A DNA stretch of 64,000 nucleotides from NCBI RefSeq assembly GCF_002288925.2, contig NW_022098021.1, positions 7,795,966-7,859,965 on the forward strand. The letters run 5' to 3'. Below are positions 24,061-34,849 of this stretch, in pieces. A model generated the notes under the pieces. It did not search any database, was not told where the DNA came from, and was given only the letters and a program-made list of their open reading frames with translations. This DNA is from Delphinapterus leucas. Taxonomy: Eukaryota; Chordata; Mammalia; Artiodactyla; Monodontidae. The position numbers and the translations under genes are program-made. Position 1 is the first letter of the stretch. Each line of letters begins with the position of its first letter.

Positions 24061-24952
24061 CATTTTAACAATACAGTATAAATTCTTCCAATCCATGAGC
24101 ATGGAATATCTTTCCATTTATTTGCCTTTTTCTTTCATTTAAGTCTTGCAGTTTTCAGTGTACAGGTTTTTCACCTCCTTGGTTAATTTATTCCTGGGTA
24201 TTTTATTCTTTTTGATGTAATTGTAAACGGGATTGTTTTCTTAATTTCTTTCTGATGTTCATTATTAGTATACAGAAATGCAACAGATTTTTGTGTACTG
24301 ATTTTTTATTTTTTACTGAATTCCTTTATTAGCTCTAACAGTTTTCTGATGAAATCTTTAGGGTTTTCTGTATATAATATCATGTTATCTGCAAATAGCA
24401 CAGATCCCACTACTGTTGGTGGGAATGTAAATTGGTAAAGCCACTATGGAAAGTAGGAAGGAGTTTCTTCAAAAAATTAAAAATAGAACTACCAGATCCA
24501 GCAATTTCACTTCTGGGTATTTATCTGATGAAAACAAAAACACTAATTTGAAAAGATATGCACCCCATATTCACTGCAGAATTATTTACAATAGCCAAAA
24601 GATGGAAATGACCTAAGTGTCCATTGTTGGATGAATAGATAAAGAAATTGTGGTCTATATTTGGTGGGGTATTTTTGAGCCATAAAAAAGAACAGAATCT
24701 TGCCATTTGTGACAACATGGATAAACCTTGAGAGCGTTATGTTAAGTGAACGCAGAGGAAGACAGATGCTGTATGATCTACTTTATACGTGGGAGTTAAT
24801 ATATACACACACCAAGCTCATTGGTGGTTACCAGAGGCAGGGGAGTAGAGGATGAGAGCAATGGATGAATTTTTTTAAGTTTAAATAAATTGAATTTTAA
24901 AAATGGATCATAAAGGGGAAATAAAATATACTTAAATTGCAAAAAAAAAAAG
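24061..24952. mobile_element. Twin-primed (5'-inverted) L1
   Basis: 24,061-24,408 is L1 on the minus strand from the reverse-transcriptase region of ORF2. From 24,410 (CTACTGTTGGTGGGAATG) to an A run ending 24,952 the L1 is on the plus strand (ORF2 C-terminus and 3'UTR). The two parts are not adjacent in the consensus, so about 1 kb was lost at the inversion junction. Confidence 0.85.
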
Positions 24953-24954
24953 TT

Positions 24955-26430
24955 AGATGCAGACACTTCCTAGTGCTCGTGTTGATAAGCCTATTAGGAG
25001 CGATTCCCGATCTTTACTGAGAGTGGAGGCTGTGTGATTCTGGAAAGGAGAACAAAAGAGCCAAGTGGCTAATCTATTTCTGATCAGAAGTTTCTAGGAG
25101 ATAGCCCTTTTTGGTAGAGAAGACTTTACACCTTTTTCTGTCTTAAAAAGCCCCCCCAAAACCAGAATGGCAACAGCGTCAGATTTCTGGGCTTGTCCTG
25201 GGGGCTTGTCCTGGGGGCCTGCCGAGATGGTAACCTCTGCTGTGCTTCCTGGATCTTGGTTCAGGGCTGATAATCTGTAGGAACCCCACGGTTAAGCTTC
25301 TTACGGTAAAAATTGTGGTTTCACTTATAATCTTGGAATAGCTTTGGAAGCAAAGGGAGACAATCTCCTCCAGGGCGTGGGAGAGACCCCCATATTAATT
25401 GTCATCAGAGTGTTCCTCCTGAGCACCTGCTGCAGAAGAGGCTGTGGCCAGTGGATCTACTCAAAGCCATGCAGGTTTTTGCTGTCTCTTCTCCAGTAGG
25501 GGATAAAGATTCCCTTGCTTCCCTAAAGGTTAAAGCCTCAGGTGAAGTGACTGGTTTCTCTCCCATGACCAGGTGTGCACCGACTCTGGGGGTATGGGGC
25601 ATGGTTAGCCGGTGGTTAAATCATGGGTCTGATTATCACAAAACCCAGTTTTAGACATTCTAGTCCACTGTCAGACACCAGGATGGATTTTAGGTTTGGA
25701 AAATAACCCCCAAGGGCACTCATGGTTCCTAAGACCACTTTTCAGTGCACAAAGAGAATGGCCTTCCTGACGCCGTGTAAGAGGGCCCTGAGAATGGAGA
25801 GTTGGAATCTGTCCCTTTGCTGATTCAGGACAGGATGCCCAGTCATGGGGCAGAGGCAGCCAGCTGGGCGGGGCTGGGCAAGACACCTGTGCCCTTATTG
25901 CCACTTCCCAACCCACCAGACAACTTTGAGTTTTGCTTTGTGCGTGTGTGCCTCTGCCTGGGATGCCTTTCCTCTTTTTCTGAGCCTGGGAACCTCCTAT
26001 TTCCCCTTTAAGACCCTGCCCTAAAGTCACTTCTGCTTTTCTGACCAAATCCCAAGGCGCTGATAGATTCTGTTTTTGCCTCCGTATGTTCCAAAGTGTT
26101 TCCACCTGTGCTATAGCATAACGTTGCAGCAGGAACATTACTTCTGAACGTTTCTATCTCCCTCACTGGACTGTGAGCTCTTGTGCCCAGGGCCACGCTT
26201 TATGCTTCTTTGTATCTGCCCCAGAGCCTAGCAATGGGTGTGCCAGCTAGAAGGCGTTCAGCGTCAGTTGAATGAATGAATGTAGTCCAGTCTTTCGGGT
26301 CTATAGTTATTATGAGATCAGAAACCATCTGTTTGGAACTTATTAGATTATTTGGCTATCTATGGTTTTCTGCATATATCTTTATGTTCTCCTTTAGTAT
26401 TTAGAAAATTCTTTTAAAAATTACCGGTCT
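24955..26430 (+). repeat. Intergenic DNA with an L2 fragment
   Basis: 25,940-26,285 follows the L2 sense 3' region: CCTCTGCCTGGGATGCC, CCTTTAAGACCCTGCC, ACTGGACTGTGAGCTC and TTGAATGAATGAATG at the end. The part before 25,940 is unassigned. Confidence 0.6.
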
Positions 26431-26435
26431 GTTTT

Positions 26436-26512
26436 TTTTTTTTTTTTTTGGCTGCGTTGCGAGGCATGTGGGGTCTCAGTTCCCTGACCAGGCATCAAAC
26501 CCGTGCCCCCCC
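26436..26512 (-). mobile_element. Truncated CHR-type SINE with long TSD
   Basis: Only the A-tail side and about 55 bp of body are present. A 19-bp TSD, AAAATTACCGGTCTGTTTT, lies at 26417-26435 and 26513-26531 with one mismatch, so the element was 5'-truncated at insertion. Confidence 0.88.
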
Positions 26513-26539
26513 AAAATTACCAGTCTGTTTTAATCATGA

Positions 26540-28430
26540 TGCAATAGGGCCCCCCAAAAGAGGTGACACCCTGTTCTACCCCTGCACAGGGGAAGGGCAT
26601 ACTTTTGAGGGCCAGTGTGGGGATGGCATCTGGAATTCAGCTGAGTGAAACCCAGGAAAGCAGAGCTGTGACCTGCCCTTTTTTCAGATCACAGTCTTAC
26701 AGTGCGTGAGGTTAACTGTTCTCTATTGAAAGGTGTCCCCTTACAGCCGGTGTTTCAGGTGCTGAAGCAGGCCATGCGTCACCAGGAATGTTAGTGTCCC
26801 CGCGAGCACGTTTGGTTCCAGGAAGCTCTCAACCTGTGATCGGGAGGGAGTACTCCCAGCAAGTCCCTTTATCATGTGATTAGAGCAAGCGAAAGGTAAT
26901 CCTTTTTAAAATGTGAGTTACGGAGCTTCGTGATGTACCATTTATCTGTGTCTGCTGTGGGAAGGAAGAACACTGGGGCAAGTTTATGACTTAGACGGTG
27001 CTCTCGGCTGTATTTACGGCTGTTTCCCACGCCTTTACTCCACATGATAAATTTGGATGAAAATTTTGATTAAGCACCTAGAGTTGCTTGTTACCAAACA
27101 TGGAGTAGGTATGTGAACACATACCCAGTAAGTAAGCTGCTTAATTTCTAGGCTTCTGTGTCTGTTTAAACACCTTGTTTTAGTGTTTAATATCTAATAT
27201 ACGTGAGGAATATCTTCTTGGAAGAAAGCTAAACAGCTTTGGAAATTGGAAAACTTCTAGAACTCTAAACCAGGCAGGTGGGTTTTAAAGAAGGATAGAA
27301 GGGATCAATGTAGTCAACCATAAATTTGCAAACCTTCACTAAAAAAGGCAAGGAAGCAGTCTTACATTTCTTTTCCCTCCCAGATAAATGGTGTTGACAT
27401 GGAGCCACAAACCTTGGCTGAACGGAACAAATGGCACTATTTGCATTCACATAAAATGGAAAACACACAAAATATTCAGTTCCCAGTTTTAAGATGGCAA
27501 CATAAACCAGAGAGAGAAAACCCTTTGTCTCCAGACTTCCTTTTAAAAAACTTGTAGCAGCTGTTGTAAGGACAGATGACCATACTGGCCTCGTGCGTTC
27601 AAGGTTAAACCTCCCAGTGAGCATTCAAGTTTATTAGTCTCAAGACAGCAAACATTCATTCGGCACCCGCTTCTCTATATTCCCCACATTGTACTGGTAT
27701 CCCTAAGGCCTGGGACTGGTCTTCATGCAATGTTTAGCAACTGGGTGAACGTTGCATGTCCATGTGGAAGATGCTGGTGTTCATGGGGTGCCTGGTACAC
27801 TCCCGGGCACAGAGTGGGCATCCAAAAAATATGACTAAGTATGAATGAGAACACTGATGTGACCTTCAGGAGGTCACGGTCTGAACTCAGGTGAGCATTA
27901 GCACTCGGTCCCGCCTCCTTCCTGGGAGAAAGAAGTGTGTCAAGGCTTGGGGGAGGCAGAGCGGGTGCAGGACCCTCAGAGGGGGCTGCAGTTCTTCCTC
28001 TGTAATTGCTTCCTTTTAGGCCACCATCTTCCCGGCTGGGGAGGGACAGTCACCTGGGGACAAGAGGGACTTTCCAAAGGAGGTTTCTGTGGTCCCTCCA
28101 CTCTTCTGCATTTTAATGTAATTTATTTTTTATCAGACTTTTGAATAAAAGTCCTTCCCTCTTCCATTATGGTGAACACTTAAAATTACATTTATACAGA
28201 ATTACGTTTACACAAATTTCTATTAAAAGCCAAATTCCAGGCCTAAGCTATTGGCCAAATTCCATTAAAAAAAGAATATGAAGTAAATTAGTTGAGCTGA
28301 TTAAAAGCACCTTCATCAAAGTAGAACATTGGTGCCAACGATGTTGAGTAGAATTATTGATTTTTTTAATATAGCAGATGGTACATTAGCAGGGAAGAAA
28401 AGTGATTCTCCTTCCCCTCCTCTGCCGCCC
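26540..28430. other. Intergenic DNA upstream of B3GLCT
   Basis: Mostly unassigned. 27,770-27,850 may be an L2 or MIR 3' piece (GGGCACAGAGTGGGCATCC). This stretch could hold distal regulatory DNA, but nothing in the sequence proves it. Confidence 0.4.
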
Positions 28431-28436
28431 ATTCCC

Positions 28437-28437
<1 letters not shown>

Positions 28438-28469
<32 letters not shown>
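28438..28469. repeat. Poly(C) homopolymer, 32 C
   Basis: An uninterrupted run of 32 C lies about 430 bp upstream of the B3GLCT start codon. The opposite strand is poly(G). Such tracts can form i-motif or G-quadruplex structures and are error-prone in sequencing, so the exact length is uncertain. Confidence 0.95.
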
Positions 28470-28721
28470 ACAACCGCTTCACTCTGGGGATAAGAAGGGG
28501 CACTAGAGACTTACTGGCGACCACGGAAAGGGAAGTGATGGAGTAAGGTGGGAGCGCACGAAGGCAAAGGATGGGGCCTAGGTGAGGGAGAGGAAGGAAA
28601 AGGAGGGGTGGAGACCGCAGGGAGCAAAGGTCAGATGCCTGGAAGGAGGGCGCTGTCCCCGCAGAGGAGCGGCCACCTCGACCCGCACCCCGGCCGCGAG
28701 CCAGGCGGGCGCTCCCGATAC

Positions 28722-28740
28722 TGGCCGCCAGAGGGCGCGT
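28722..28740 (+). promoter_or_regulatory. CTCF-like motif upstream of B3GLCT exon 1
   Basis: TGGCCGCCAGAGGGCGCGT matches the CTCF consensus (CCRSYAGRGGGCGC) closely in forward orientation, about 170 bp before the start codon. Binding is not shown by sequence alone. Confidence 0.65.
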
Positions 28741-28798
28741 CCGGAGCCGGCGCGGAGCTGGGGGAGGGAAGAGGGGAGCCGGCGGAGGAGGGTCAGCC

Positions 28799-28832
28799 GC
28801 GGCGGCAGGGGCGGCGGCGGCGGCAGCGGCGC
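28799..28832 (+). repeat. CGG-rich tract in the probable 5' leader
   Basis: A short GGC/CGG run with single interruptions lies 65-100 bp before the start codon. It is a candidate length-variable repeat in the 5'UTR; no expansion is apparent. Confidence 0.7.
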
Positions 28833-28896
28833 AGCTCCGTTCTCCGCGCGTCTCGCGTCCCCGCGTCCGGACAGGGCGCGCAGCCCAGCAGCCGGG

Positions 28897-28969
28897 ATGC
28901 GGCCGCCTGCCCGCCGCGGCCGCCGTCTGGCGCTCCCGGCACTGCTCTCGCTGCTCACCTGCTCCCTGG
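28897..28969 (+). CDS. B3GLCT: B3GLCT coding exon 1: start codon and signal anchor
   Basis: B3GLCT is the ER enzyme that adds glucose in beta-1,3 linkage to O-linked fucose on thrombospondin type 1 repeats, after POFUT2 has added the fucose. The exon encodes 24 codons plus one base (MRPPA...LLSLLTCSL) and ends at a consensus GTAAGT donor (28970-28975). Exon 2 completes the split Ala codon, giving TCSLAFALVSKD, very close to the human N-terminus as I remember it. A hydrophobic run at about residues 11-29 is the signal anchor. Residues 6-10 are RRGRR, where human has a hydrophobic, Trp-containing stretch, so the anchor looks shorter with a more basic cytosolic end. The ATG was chosen by homology. 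Its context is G at -3 and C at +4, which is moderate. The same frame stays open upstream to an ATG at 28582, but that extension has no known homologue. Confidence 0.93.
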
Positions 28970-29110
28970 GTAAGTAGCGGGCGGCCCGGGCGCGCACGGG
29001 AGAGGCGCGGGCTCCCCGGGAGCAGCCGCCCGCGCCCCGCGTCCGCGCCGAGGGAGACGCCGGGCGGCCCAGCCCTGCCCCGCGGGCGCCCGCGCCCCGC
29101 CGCGCCCACG

Positions 29111-29130
29111 GCAGCGCCCTCTCGCGGCGC
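29111..29130 (-). promoter_or_regulatory. CTCF-like motif just inside intron 1
   Basis: Read on the minus strand, CCGCGAGAGGGCGCT matches the CTCF core. It faces the site at 28722-28740, so the two are convergent and about 390 bp apart, with exon 1 between them. Confidence 0.55.
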
Positions 29131-29639
29131 CCCGGCCGGACTCGGCTCCCCCGGACCTTGGGACCCAAGGGCGCTCCTTCCCGGCCCCTTTCGGCTCGCG
29201 GGGTCCCGCCGCCGCCACGGCCCGACTCGTGTCTTCCCGCTTCCTTCCGCTGCGAGCCGGCGGCCGGCCGGCCCACGAGGGCGCGGCGCCCACCCCCACA
29301 GGAAGCGCGGAGTGAACGCAACTGCGAGAAACTTTGGATGGAGGGAAGCGGCGGCCGCGGGTCCGCCCCCTTGCCTTCCGCCCGCGCCCCACCGGCCCCC
29401 CCGGCCCCCAGCGCGCCCGGCGCTGGCGGCAGAGGCTGGAGGCGGGCGAGCTCCGTGGCCCAGGTCCCCGCGCGCTCCGCTCCGCCCCGCCCGCCCGGCC
29501 CGCGAGGGCGACCGGCGGTGCCCCCGGGGCTTCCTGAGCGGTCTCGCGGACCTGCCCTGGCCCCCTCAGCTGGGATGCCCACCGGGCACCAGCCCCTTCT
29601 ACGGATTCCTTGACCAGGAAGGGAGGGCCGGGTGTCCGG

Positions 29640-31430
29640 CTGGGCCTCCGTGTATCGGTCGTGCCTCTGGGGAGGCCGTGGGGAAGCCTTCCCGAATCTT
29701 GCGTCTTCATGGGGGAAAATTAGAGAACACTTCTGCAAACGGTGCTTGTCTGCTGCTGCTGTAATGCCCCTTCCGTTTTTTCTTCCATGCTCCTCACAAG
29801 AGCGTGCTCCCCCCCTTTATCATAAAATAATGTGATGAAAGTTTTTTTAAAAAATCATTGCAATTGACTTTCACGATGAGCTGTGTTCAAGCTTGGAGGA
29901 AAAATTATTCCTTTTCAGTGTTCTCAGGGTTGTTGTCTCTTTTATCACAGACTTTTGTGTTTCCAGCCTGTTAAGAGGCAGTAATTCCAGATTTTTAGAA
30001 ATGGCAGCCTGGTGCAATTTAGAAAAAGACATAGCGTCATTGTACACTGCTGTTTTGGTAGCCCACCGGACAGACGTTTTGATTTGGACTTAAATTCTCC
30101 GAATAAGGACTTTAATCTGTGTACCCCTGGCATGTCTATAGGAGCTCAGTAAGTGTGGGAAAATCGAGTGAGATTAATTGGTAATTGTTCAGGTGCGTGA
30201 TTAAGTAACAATGTAATTAAAAATGTTTGGGCACCTTGGGCAGAGAAGGCTATAACTGACGGTGGGGAGCAACTGAGCTTGGCGGGGATCTGCTTTAGTG
30301 GAAGAAAGAGTTGCATTGCTTGGGAGGGGGGCCGGCAGCCCTGGGAGAAGGGGAGGTTGGAGGGGTGGAACCGGGGCTAGGGGACTCCTGGCTGCATCAC
30401 TTGGCCTGCTGCCTAGACGTTTTGCAACTCACCAAATGGGGTGGGTGGTAACTGAAATTGGCATTCTATTTATAGCCCTGCACTTCCTAAGATGTACTGG
30501 GGATATAATATACGTATATAATATATATTCACTATACAGGCTGAAGTGCACACTTGTGTTGCTATGTGTATCTATTTTTCACTGCACGTAAGGGAATATC
30601 TTACACTTGGTGTAAGGGAGTATCTGCACTTTCCACACTTGGTAACACATTAAAGGACGTAAAGACTGAACTAAAATGTCCACATGTTTTTAGAGATGTC
30701 TGTTAGCCTTGTGAAGTTGTCGGATAAGCACAATAAGTAAAACATAAAACGTATTAAGAGTTCCCCGGGAGACATTTGGCTTTGTGAACTAGCTTTCATG
30801 GGTTGGTACAGAGAGGAAACTGTATTCTTCCAGGTCTGAAGTAAATCTTGAGTTCCTTTCATTGAGCTCTGCTTTGATGTAGTGGAGGGGCACCAAGAAA
30901 TAAAAAGCTGTGGTACTTAGTCTTTTTATATCTTGAAATCAGGGTTCTTGGACTCTTGCTGAAATAGAGAACATGATAGGAGTTCCAAGGCATGTGAACA
31001 ATCCGGACAGAGTAAAGGTACCTTAAATATTCCCTTATAAGGGCAGGGTGGGGGCTGACTGTATATAGTTTAGTTTTCCCACAAATTGTAGTATATTCAT
31101 TTGAGCTTTTAGAGAAAAGTCAATATAGAACGTTTATCTTACACCCATACGGTTATACAGACAAAATCCACTGCAACTTCAGTTCTGAAGTCCAAAGCTA
31201 GTACTAGACTTAGAAGATTTATTCATGCCTCTAGGTCAGCCACTGTGGCTTCTCGTTGCCTTGAGTCTCAGTTTTCTCATATAAAACAGGAGGCATAGAC
31301 TAGATAAAATACTAGAACTTTGCCATCTCTTACAGTTTTAACTGATTCTATTGTAGCAGAATCTGCTATCTGCCCCTCCAAAACCCTTAGTTCCTTCTTT
31401 TCCTGGATGAAAAACCTCTTAGATAATTAG
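29640..31430. other. Intron 1, mostly unique sequence
   Basis: AT-richer sequence beyond the CpG island. A MIR-like piece may lie at 31,240-31,330 (GAGTCTCAGTTTTCTCATATA). No exon is seen. Confidence 0.4.
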
Positions 31431-31432
31431 CA

Positions 31433-31808
31433 CTGTTATGGACTGAGTTGTGTCCTTCAAATGCCTATGTTGAAGCCTTGATCCCCAATATGACTGTATT
31501 TGGAGAGGTGCCTTTAAGGAGGTAATTAAGGTTAAAAGAGGCCATAAGGGTGGGGCCCTAATGCAATAGGACTGGTGTCCTTATAAGAAGAGGAAGAGAT
31601 GCCAGACAGGCTCAGAGAAAAAAGGCTGTATGAGGACACAGTGAGAAGACATCCATCTAAAAGCCAAGGAGAGAGGTCTCAGCAGAAACCAACCCAGCTG
31701 GCACCTTGATCTTGGACTTCTAGCCTCTAGAACTGTGAGAAATAAATTTCTGTTAAGTCCCCCAGTCTATGGTTTCTATTATGGCAGCCCTAGCATACTA
31801 ATAATACA
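31433..31808 (+). mobile_element. Solo MaLR LTR (MLT1A/MST-like)
   Basis: Nearly complete: TGTTATGGACTGAGTTGTGTCC at the start, TTAAGGAGGTAATTAAGG, GGTGGGGCCCTAATG, CTTATAAGAAGAG, AGAAATAAATTTCTG (poly(A)-signal region) and GGCAGCCCTAGCATACTAATA at the end. No internal retroviral sequence is attached. Confidence 0.85.
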
Positions 31809-31831
31809 GGGGTAAGGGGAAGGGTGTAGGA

Positions 31832-31853
31832 GTGGTGGTGGTGGTGGTGGTGG
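31832..31853 (+). repeat. (GGT)n microsatellite
   Basis: About seven GGT units directly downstream of the MaLR LTR. Confidence 0.9.
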
Positions 31854-31959
31854 CAGTGTGTCTAGTGGACAACATTTTTCATTGGCCCTTGCAGACAGAG
31901 GTAGCCAGTGAGCTATCTGTAGAGCTCTTTGGGTGCGTCTCTTGGTAAAGCTTATTAAA

Positions 31960-32300
31960 GGTGGCTGACCCAGCTGAGATGTAGGTCCTCTGCCATTGTT
32001 TCCTCCCCCTTCCCATGGCCTATTATGTGAATCTAATGGCTGGAGCTACAGTGGCCATCTTGTGACCACGAGGTGACCTTGAAGACAGAAGCCAGTAGTA
32101 AGGATGGTAGAGCAGAAAGGATGGTACCACCTGGGTGCAAGGTGGATGTGGGGCACTGTGCTAGGCCAGCATTGCCTATTTCCACACTTGTATTGCATTA
32201 AAGAAAAAAATCTGCCTTGTTTAAGCCTCAAATGTTGGTGGGGGGGGGTTTATTACATGCAGCCAAACCTAATTCTAATTGATACATCTGTGAAGAAGCT
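31960..32300 (+). mobile_element. Probable MaLR LTR fragment
   Basis: GTTTAAGCCTCAAATGTTGG followed by TTATTACATGCAGCC near the end recalls the MLT1-type 3' end. The rest is diverged. Confidence 0.45.
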
Positions 32301-32309
32301 TATTTGAAC

Positions 32310-33220
32310 CAGTGGTCAAATAATAGATGTTAACGTTTATGTTTCGTATCCCTGTTTCTACTCTGAGTCAGGATTATATTTCTTAGCACCTGCCAAAATT
32401 GGGATGATTTTTCATTCTGATCCAGGTCTCGCTCTGATTCTTTTCATTGCAATAAGCCAGACATTTTAGGACCCCGAGAGTCACACCTGGCTCCAGGCTG
32501 GTTTGTGTTTTTTTTATTTTGGATTTTTAAGCCCTCCATTTATTTCCTCAGCAGTACTCAGATATTACTGGCACAGATTTTAACGGTCTGGATGGATTCT
32601 CTGTTGTCCAGGTAGTCCAGGCCCCCCAAGCTGGCATGGCTGGCTTGTTCATGGACTTGACCCAAGGGAGTTGGCCTGTGGCCAATAGTCAGGCTGGGGG
32701 GGGGCGGGTGGTGGAAGGGGAGGGAGGAAGAGTAGCTGTTTCACGTGGGGGTGGGGGAGGGGAGGAGATGTCGAGACCCTCTTGTTAACTTCTTCTGAGG
32801 AAAACACTGTGTGCCCAGTACTTGAGCAGGTCATAATTACTGGTCTCATTTGGACCATTAAGGGCCAGGTGTTTTGCTTTTTATTAGAAACATTATAAAG
32901 CAAGCCTAATTTGCAAATGTTACCCGTTTTGCTTCCTTGTAGCATTACAGGTAGTCCATCTTGGTGTTGAGCAGATTCTTGCTGAAGAACAATATACAGG
33001 AGTGCTAATTCCATCTTTCCAAATATAAAGGAAAAATGATGGTGGGTATCAGGGGCTTATCAGACCTCTTATTGGTTGAGAGTCTCTCTTAATGTCACAT
33101 TTCAACCGTCTGATCACTAAGCTCCTCCCAAAGAAAACAGATTCAGTGTAGGTGCTGATTTGAACTACTAGAACGTGTTAATAACTTAAATAGTATTAAA
33201 AGGAAGAGCTGTACTCACAG
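32310..33220. other. Intron 1, nothing recognised
   Basis: No element or exon that I can name. G-rich runs occur at 32,695-32,765. Confidence 0.4.
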
Positions 33221-33224
33221 TTTC

Positions 33225-33400
33225 TTCATCTATTCCGAAAGTGTCGAGTACTGTCTACTATGTGTCAAGCCCTGGGGTTGACAGGGCAGGAAGGAGACCC
33301 ATCTAGCTTGTCCCTACCCTCGTGGAGCTCGCAGTCTTGAAGGGGACCTTGAACACGAACTGCACCAGGAGTAGAATTGCAGCCTGCCTGGTGCTGCGGT
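33225..33400 (-). repeat. L2 fragment
   Basis: TACTATGTGTCAAGCCCTGG, CCCTCGTGGAGCTCGCAG and neighbours read as inverse L2. Similarity may continue past the SINE to about 34,075 (GAAGGCTAGGGGAGGAATTC). Confidence 0.55.
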
Positions 33401-33660
33401 GACGGTGTCCAGGGCTCTGTGCTAAGTGTTGCGGGGATGGTTGTGGCTTTTTACCTGGAGTCTGGAGCAGTGGTTCCCAACAGGGGGCCATCTTGCTCCC
33501 CAGGGAGCGCTTGTAGATGGCTGTCACAGGGGCTGGTTTGGCAGGAGTGCTGGTGAGTGGCCTGCCGTGCACGGGACAGCTCCCACCGCAAAAGAGTCGA
33601 TTATCCGGTCAAGTCATCAATAGTGCTGGGCTGAGAAACCTTGGAGTTGCCTGTTTTCTT

Positions 33661-33783
33661 TTTTTTTTTTTTTTTGCCACATCATGCGGCTTGTGGGGAA
33701 TTGAGATCCCGGACCAGGGATGGAACCCAGAGGGCCCAACATTGAAAGCCCGGACTTGTAACCACTAGGCCACCAGGGAACTC
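33661..33783 (-). mobile_element. CHR-type SINE (short form)
   Basis: T tract, GCCACATCATGCGGC, then CACTAGGCCACCAGGGAACTC. TGGAGTT on both sides is a possible short TSD. Confidence 0.85.
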
Positions 33784-34309
33784 TGGAGTTCCTCAGGGAA
33801 GGGCATCAGAGCTCAGACCCAAAGGGGAAGCAGAGATCAGGTACCTGGAGGGAGGGAGGAAGGAGGGGGAGCACGCCCGCAGGGGCAGAGCTGTGCTGGA
33901 GGAAGCTGGTGGAGAAAGACAGGACTGGAGAGGGGAGGGGCTGGGTGGTCAGTCGGGGCCGCTTATGCAGGGCTGTGAAGGCTAGGGGAGGAATTCTGGG
34001 CTTTGTCCTTAGAGTGGGAGTGGGCACCGCAGGGTTGTCTTAGCAGAGTGACAGTGATTTGACTTCCGTTTTAAGAAGCTCATGCTCGTTAGAACAGGGA
34101 TGGGAGGGGCCGGTGTGGACGTGAGGGACCAGTGAGGAGGCCACGTGAGACCTGATTAAGAGTCTGAGGCGCGGTGGTTGACTGGTCCAGTGGGCTGAGA
34201 GGAGGGTCAAGGATGTCATAGGTTCTTGCTCTGAGCTGTAGGTGGAGAGTGCCTCTGTTTACTGATACAGGCACTGATGGAGAGGGACCCGATTTAATCA
34301 AAAGAAGAA

Positions 34310-34405
34310 ATTTTTTATTGTAGTTAAATATATGCAACATAAAATGGATCATTTGAACCATTTTTAAGTGTACAGTTCTGTGGCATTGAGTACCCGGATG
34401 GTTTC
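34310..34405 (-). repeat. L1M fragment
   Basis: TGCAACATAAAATGGATCAT with CCATTTTTAAGTGTACAG matches the same old L1 3' region seen at 46.6 kb. Confidence 0.6.
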
Positions 34406-34601
34406 TAAAATTTACTTTCAGTTTTAAGGGGAGCTGAGGATGACGAGTTCCATTTGGTCACGTTGAGTTTGGGGGTGCATGGGAGATGCTTAGGTACCAC
34501 GTCTGGTGGGTAGTTAGTTCTGCGGGTCCGGAACTCAGAGGAGAGGTCAGCTCAAGAGAGATTTGGGGGAAATTTGAGTTGCTTGTTTGTTATTTTTCTT
34601 T

Positions 34602-34816
34602 CTTTTTTTTTTTTTTTTTTTTTTTTTTTTNNNNNNNNNNNNNNNNNNNNNNNNNNNNNNNNNNNNNNNNNNNNNNNNNNNNNNNNNNNNNNNNNNNNNN
34701 NNNNNNNNNNNNNNNNNNNNNNNNNNNNNNCGTGGGATCTTCCCGGACCGGGGCACGAACCCGTGTCCCCTGCATCGGCAGGCGGACTCTCAACCACTGC
34801 GCCACCAGGGAAGCCC
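34602..34816 (-). mobile_element. CHR SINE containing an assembly gap
   Basis: T tract, then 100 N, then the young-subfamily head. A perfect 14-bp TSD, TGTTATTTTTCTTT, lies at 34588-34601 and 34817-34830, so the gap hides only SINE body. Confidence 0.9.
34631..34730. other. Assembly gap, 100 N
   Basis: Exactly 100 N, the usual placeholder for a gap of unknown size. Confidence 0.99.
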
Positions 34817-34849
34817 TGTTATTTTTCTTTTTTAAAGAAGAGAGCACTG

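Larger units (their letters stand above)
28560..29640. promoter_or_regulatory. B3GLCT: CpG-island promoter of B3GLCT
   Basis: The region is very GC-rich with dense CpG, in sharp contrast to the AT-rich flanks, and it spans the coding start at 28897. There is no TATA box close upstream; a CGG-rich stretch at about 28799-28832 precedes the ATG. This fits a housekeeping, TATA-less promoter. The transcription start cannot be fixed from sequence and probably lies within about 200 bp upstream of the ATG. Long open frames on both strands here follow from GC richness and are not separate genes. Confidence 0.85.

Noticed and set aside
25671..26138. 155-codon open frame on the minus strand
   Set aside because: It overlaps an L2 fragment read in the wrong direction and has no recognisable motif.
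28366..29738. Very long open frames on the minus strand (247, 386 and 251 codons) across the CpG island
   Set aside because: Composition is Arg/Gly/Pro/Ala-rich as expected from random GC-rich DNA, with no domain. The plus strand holds a gene with clear homology.
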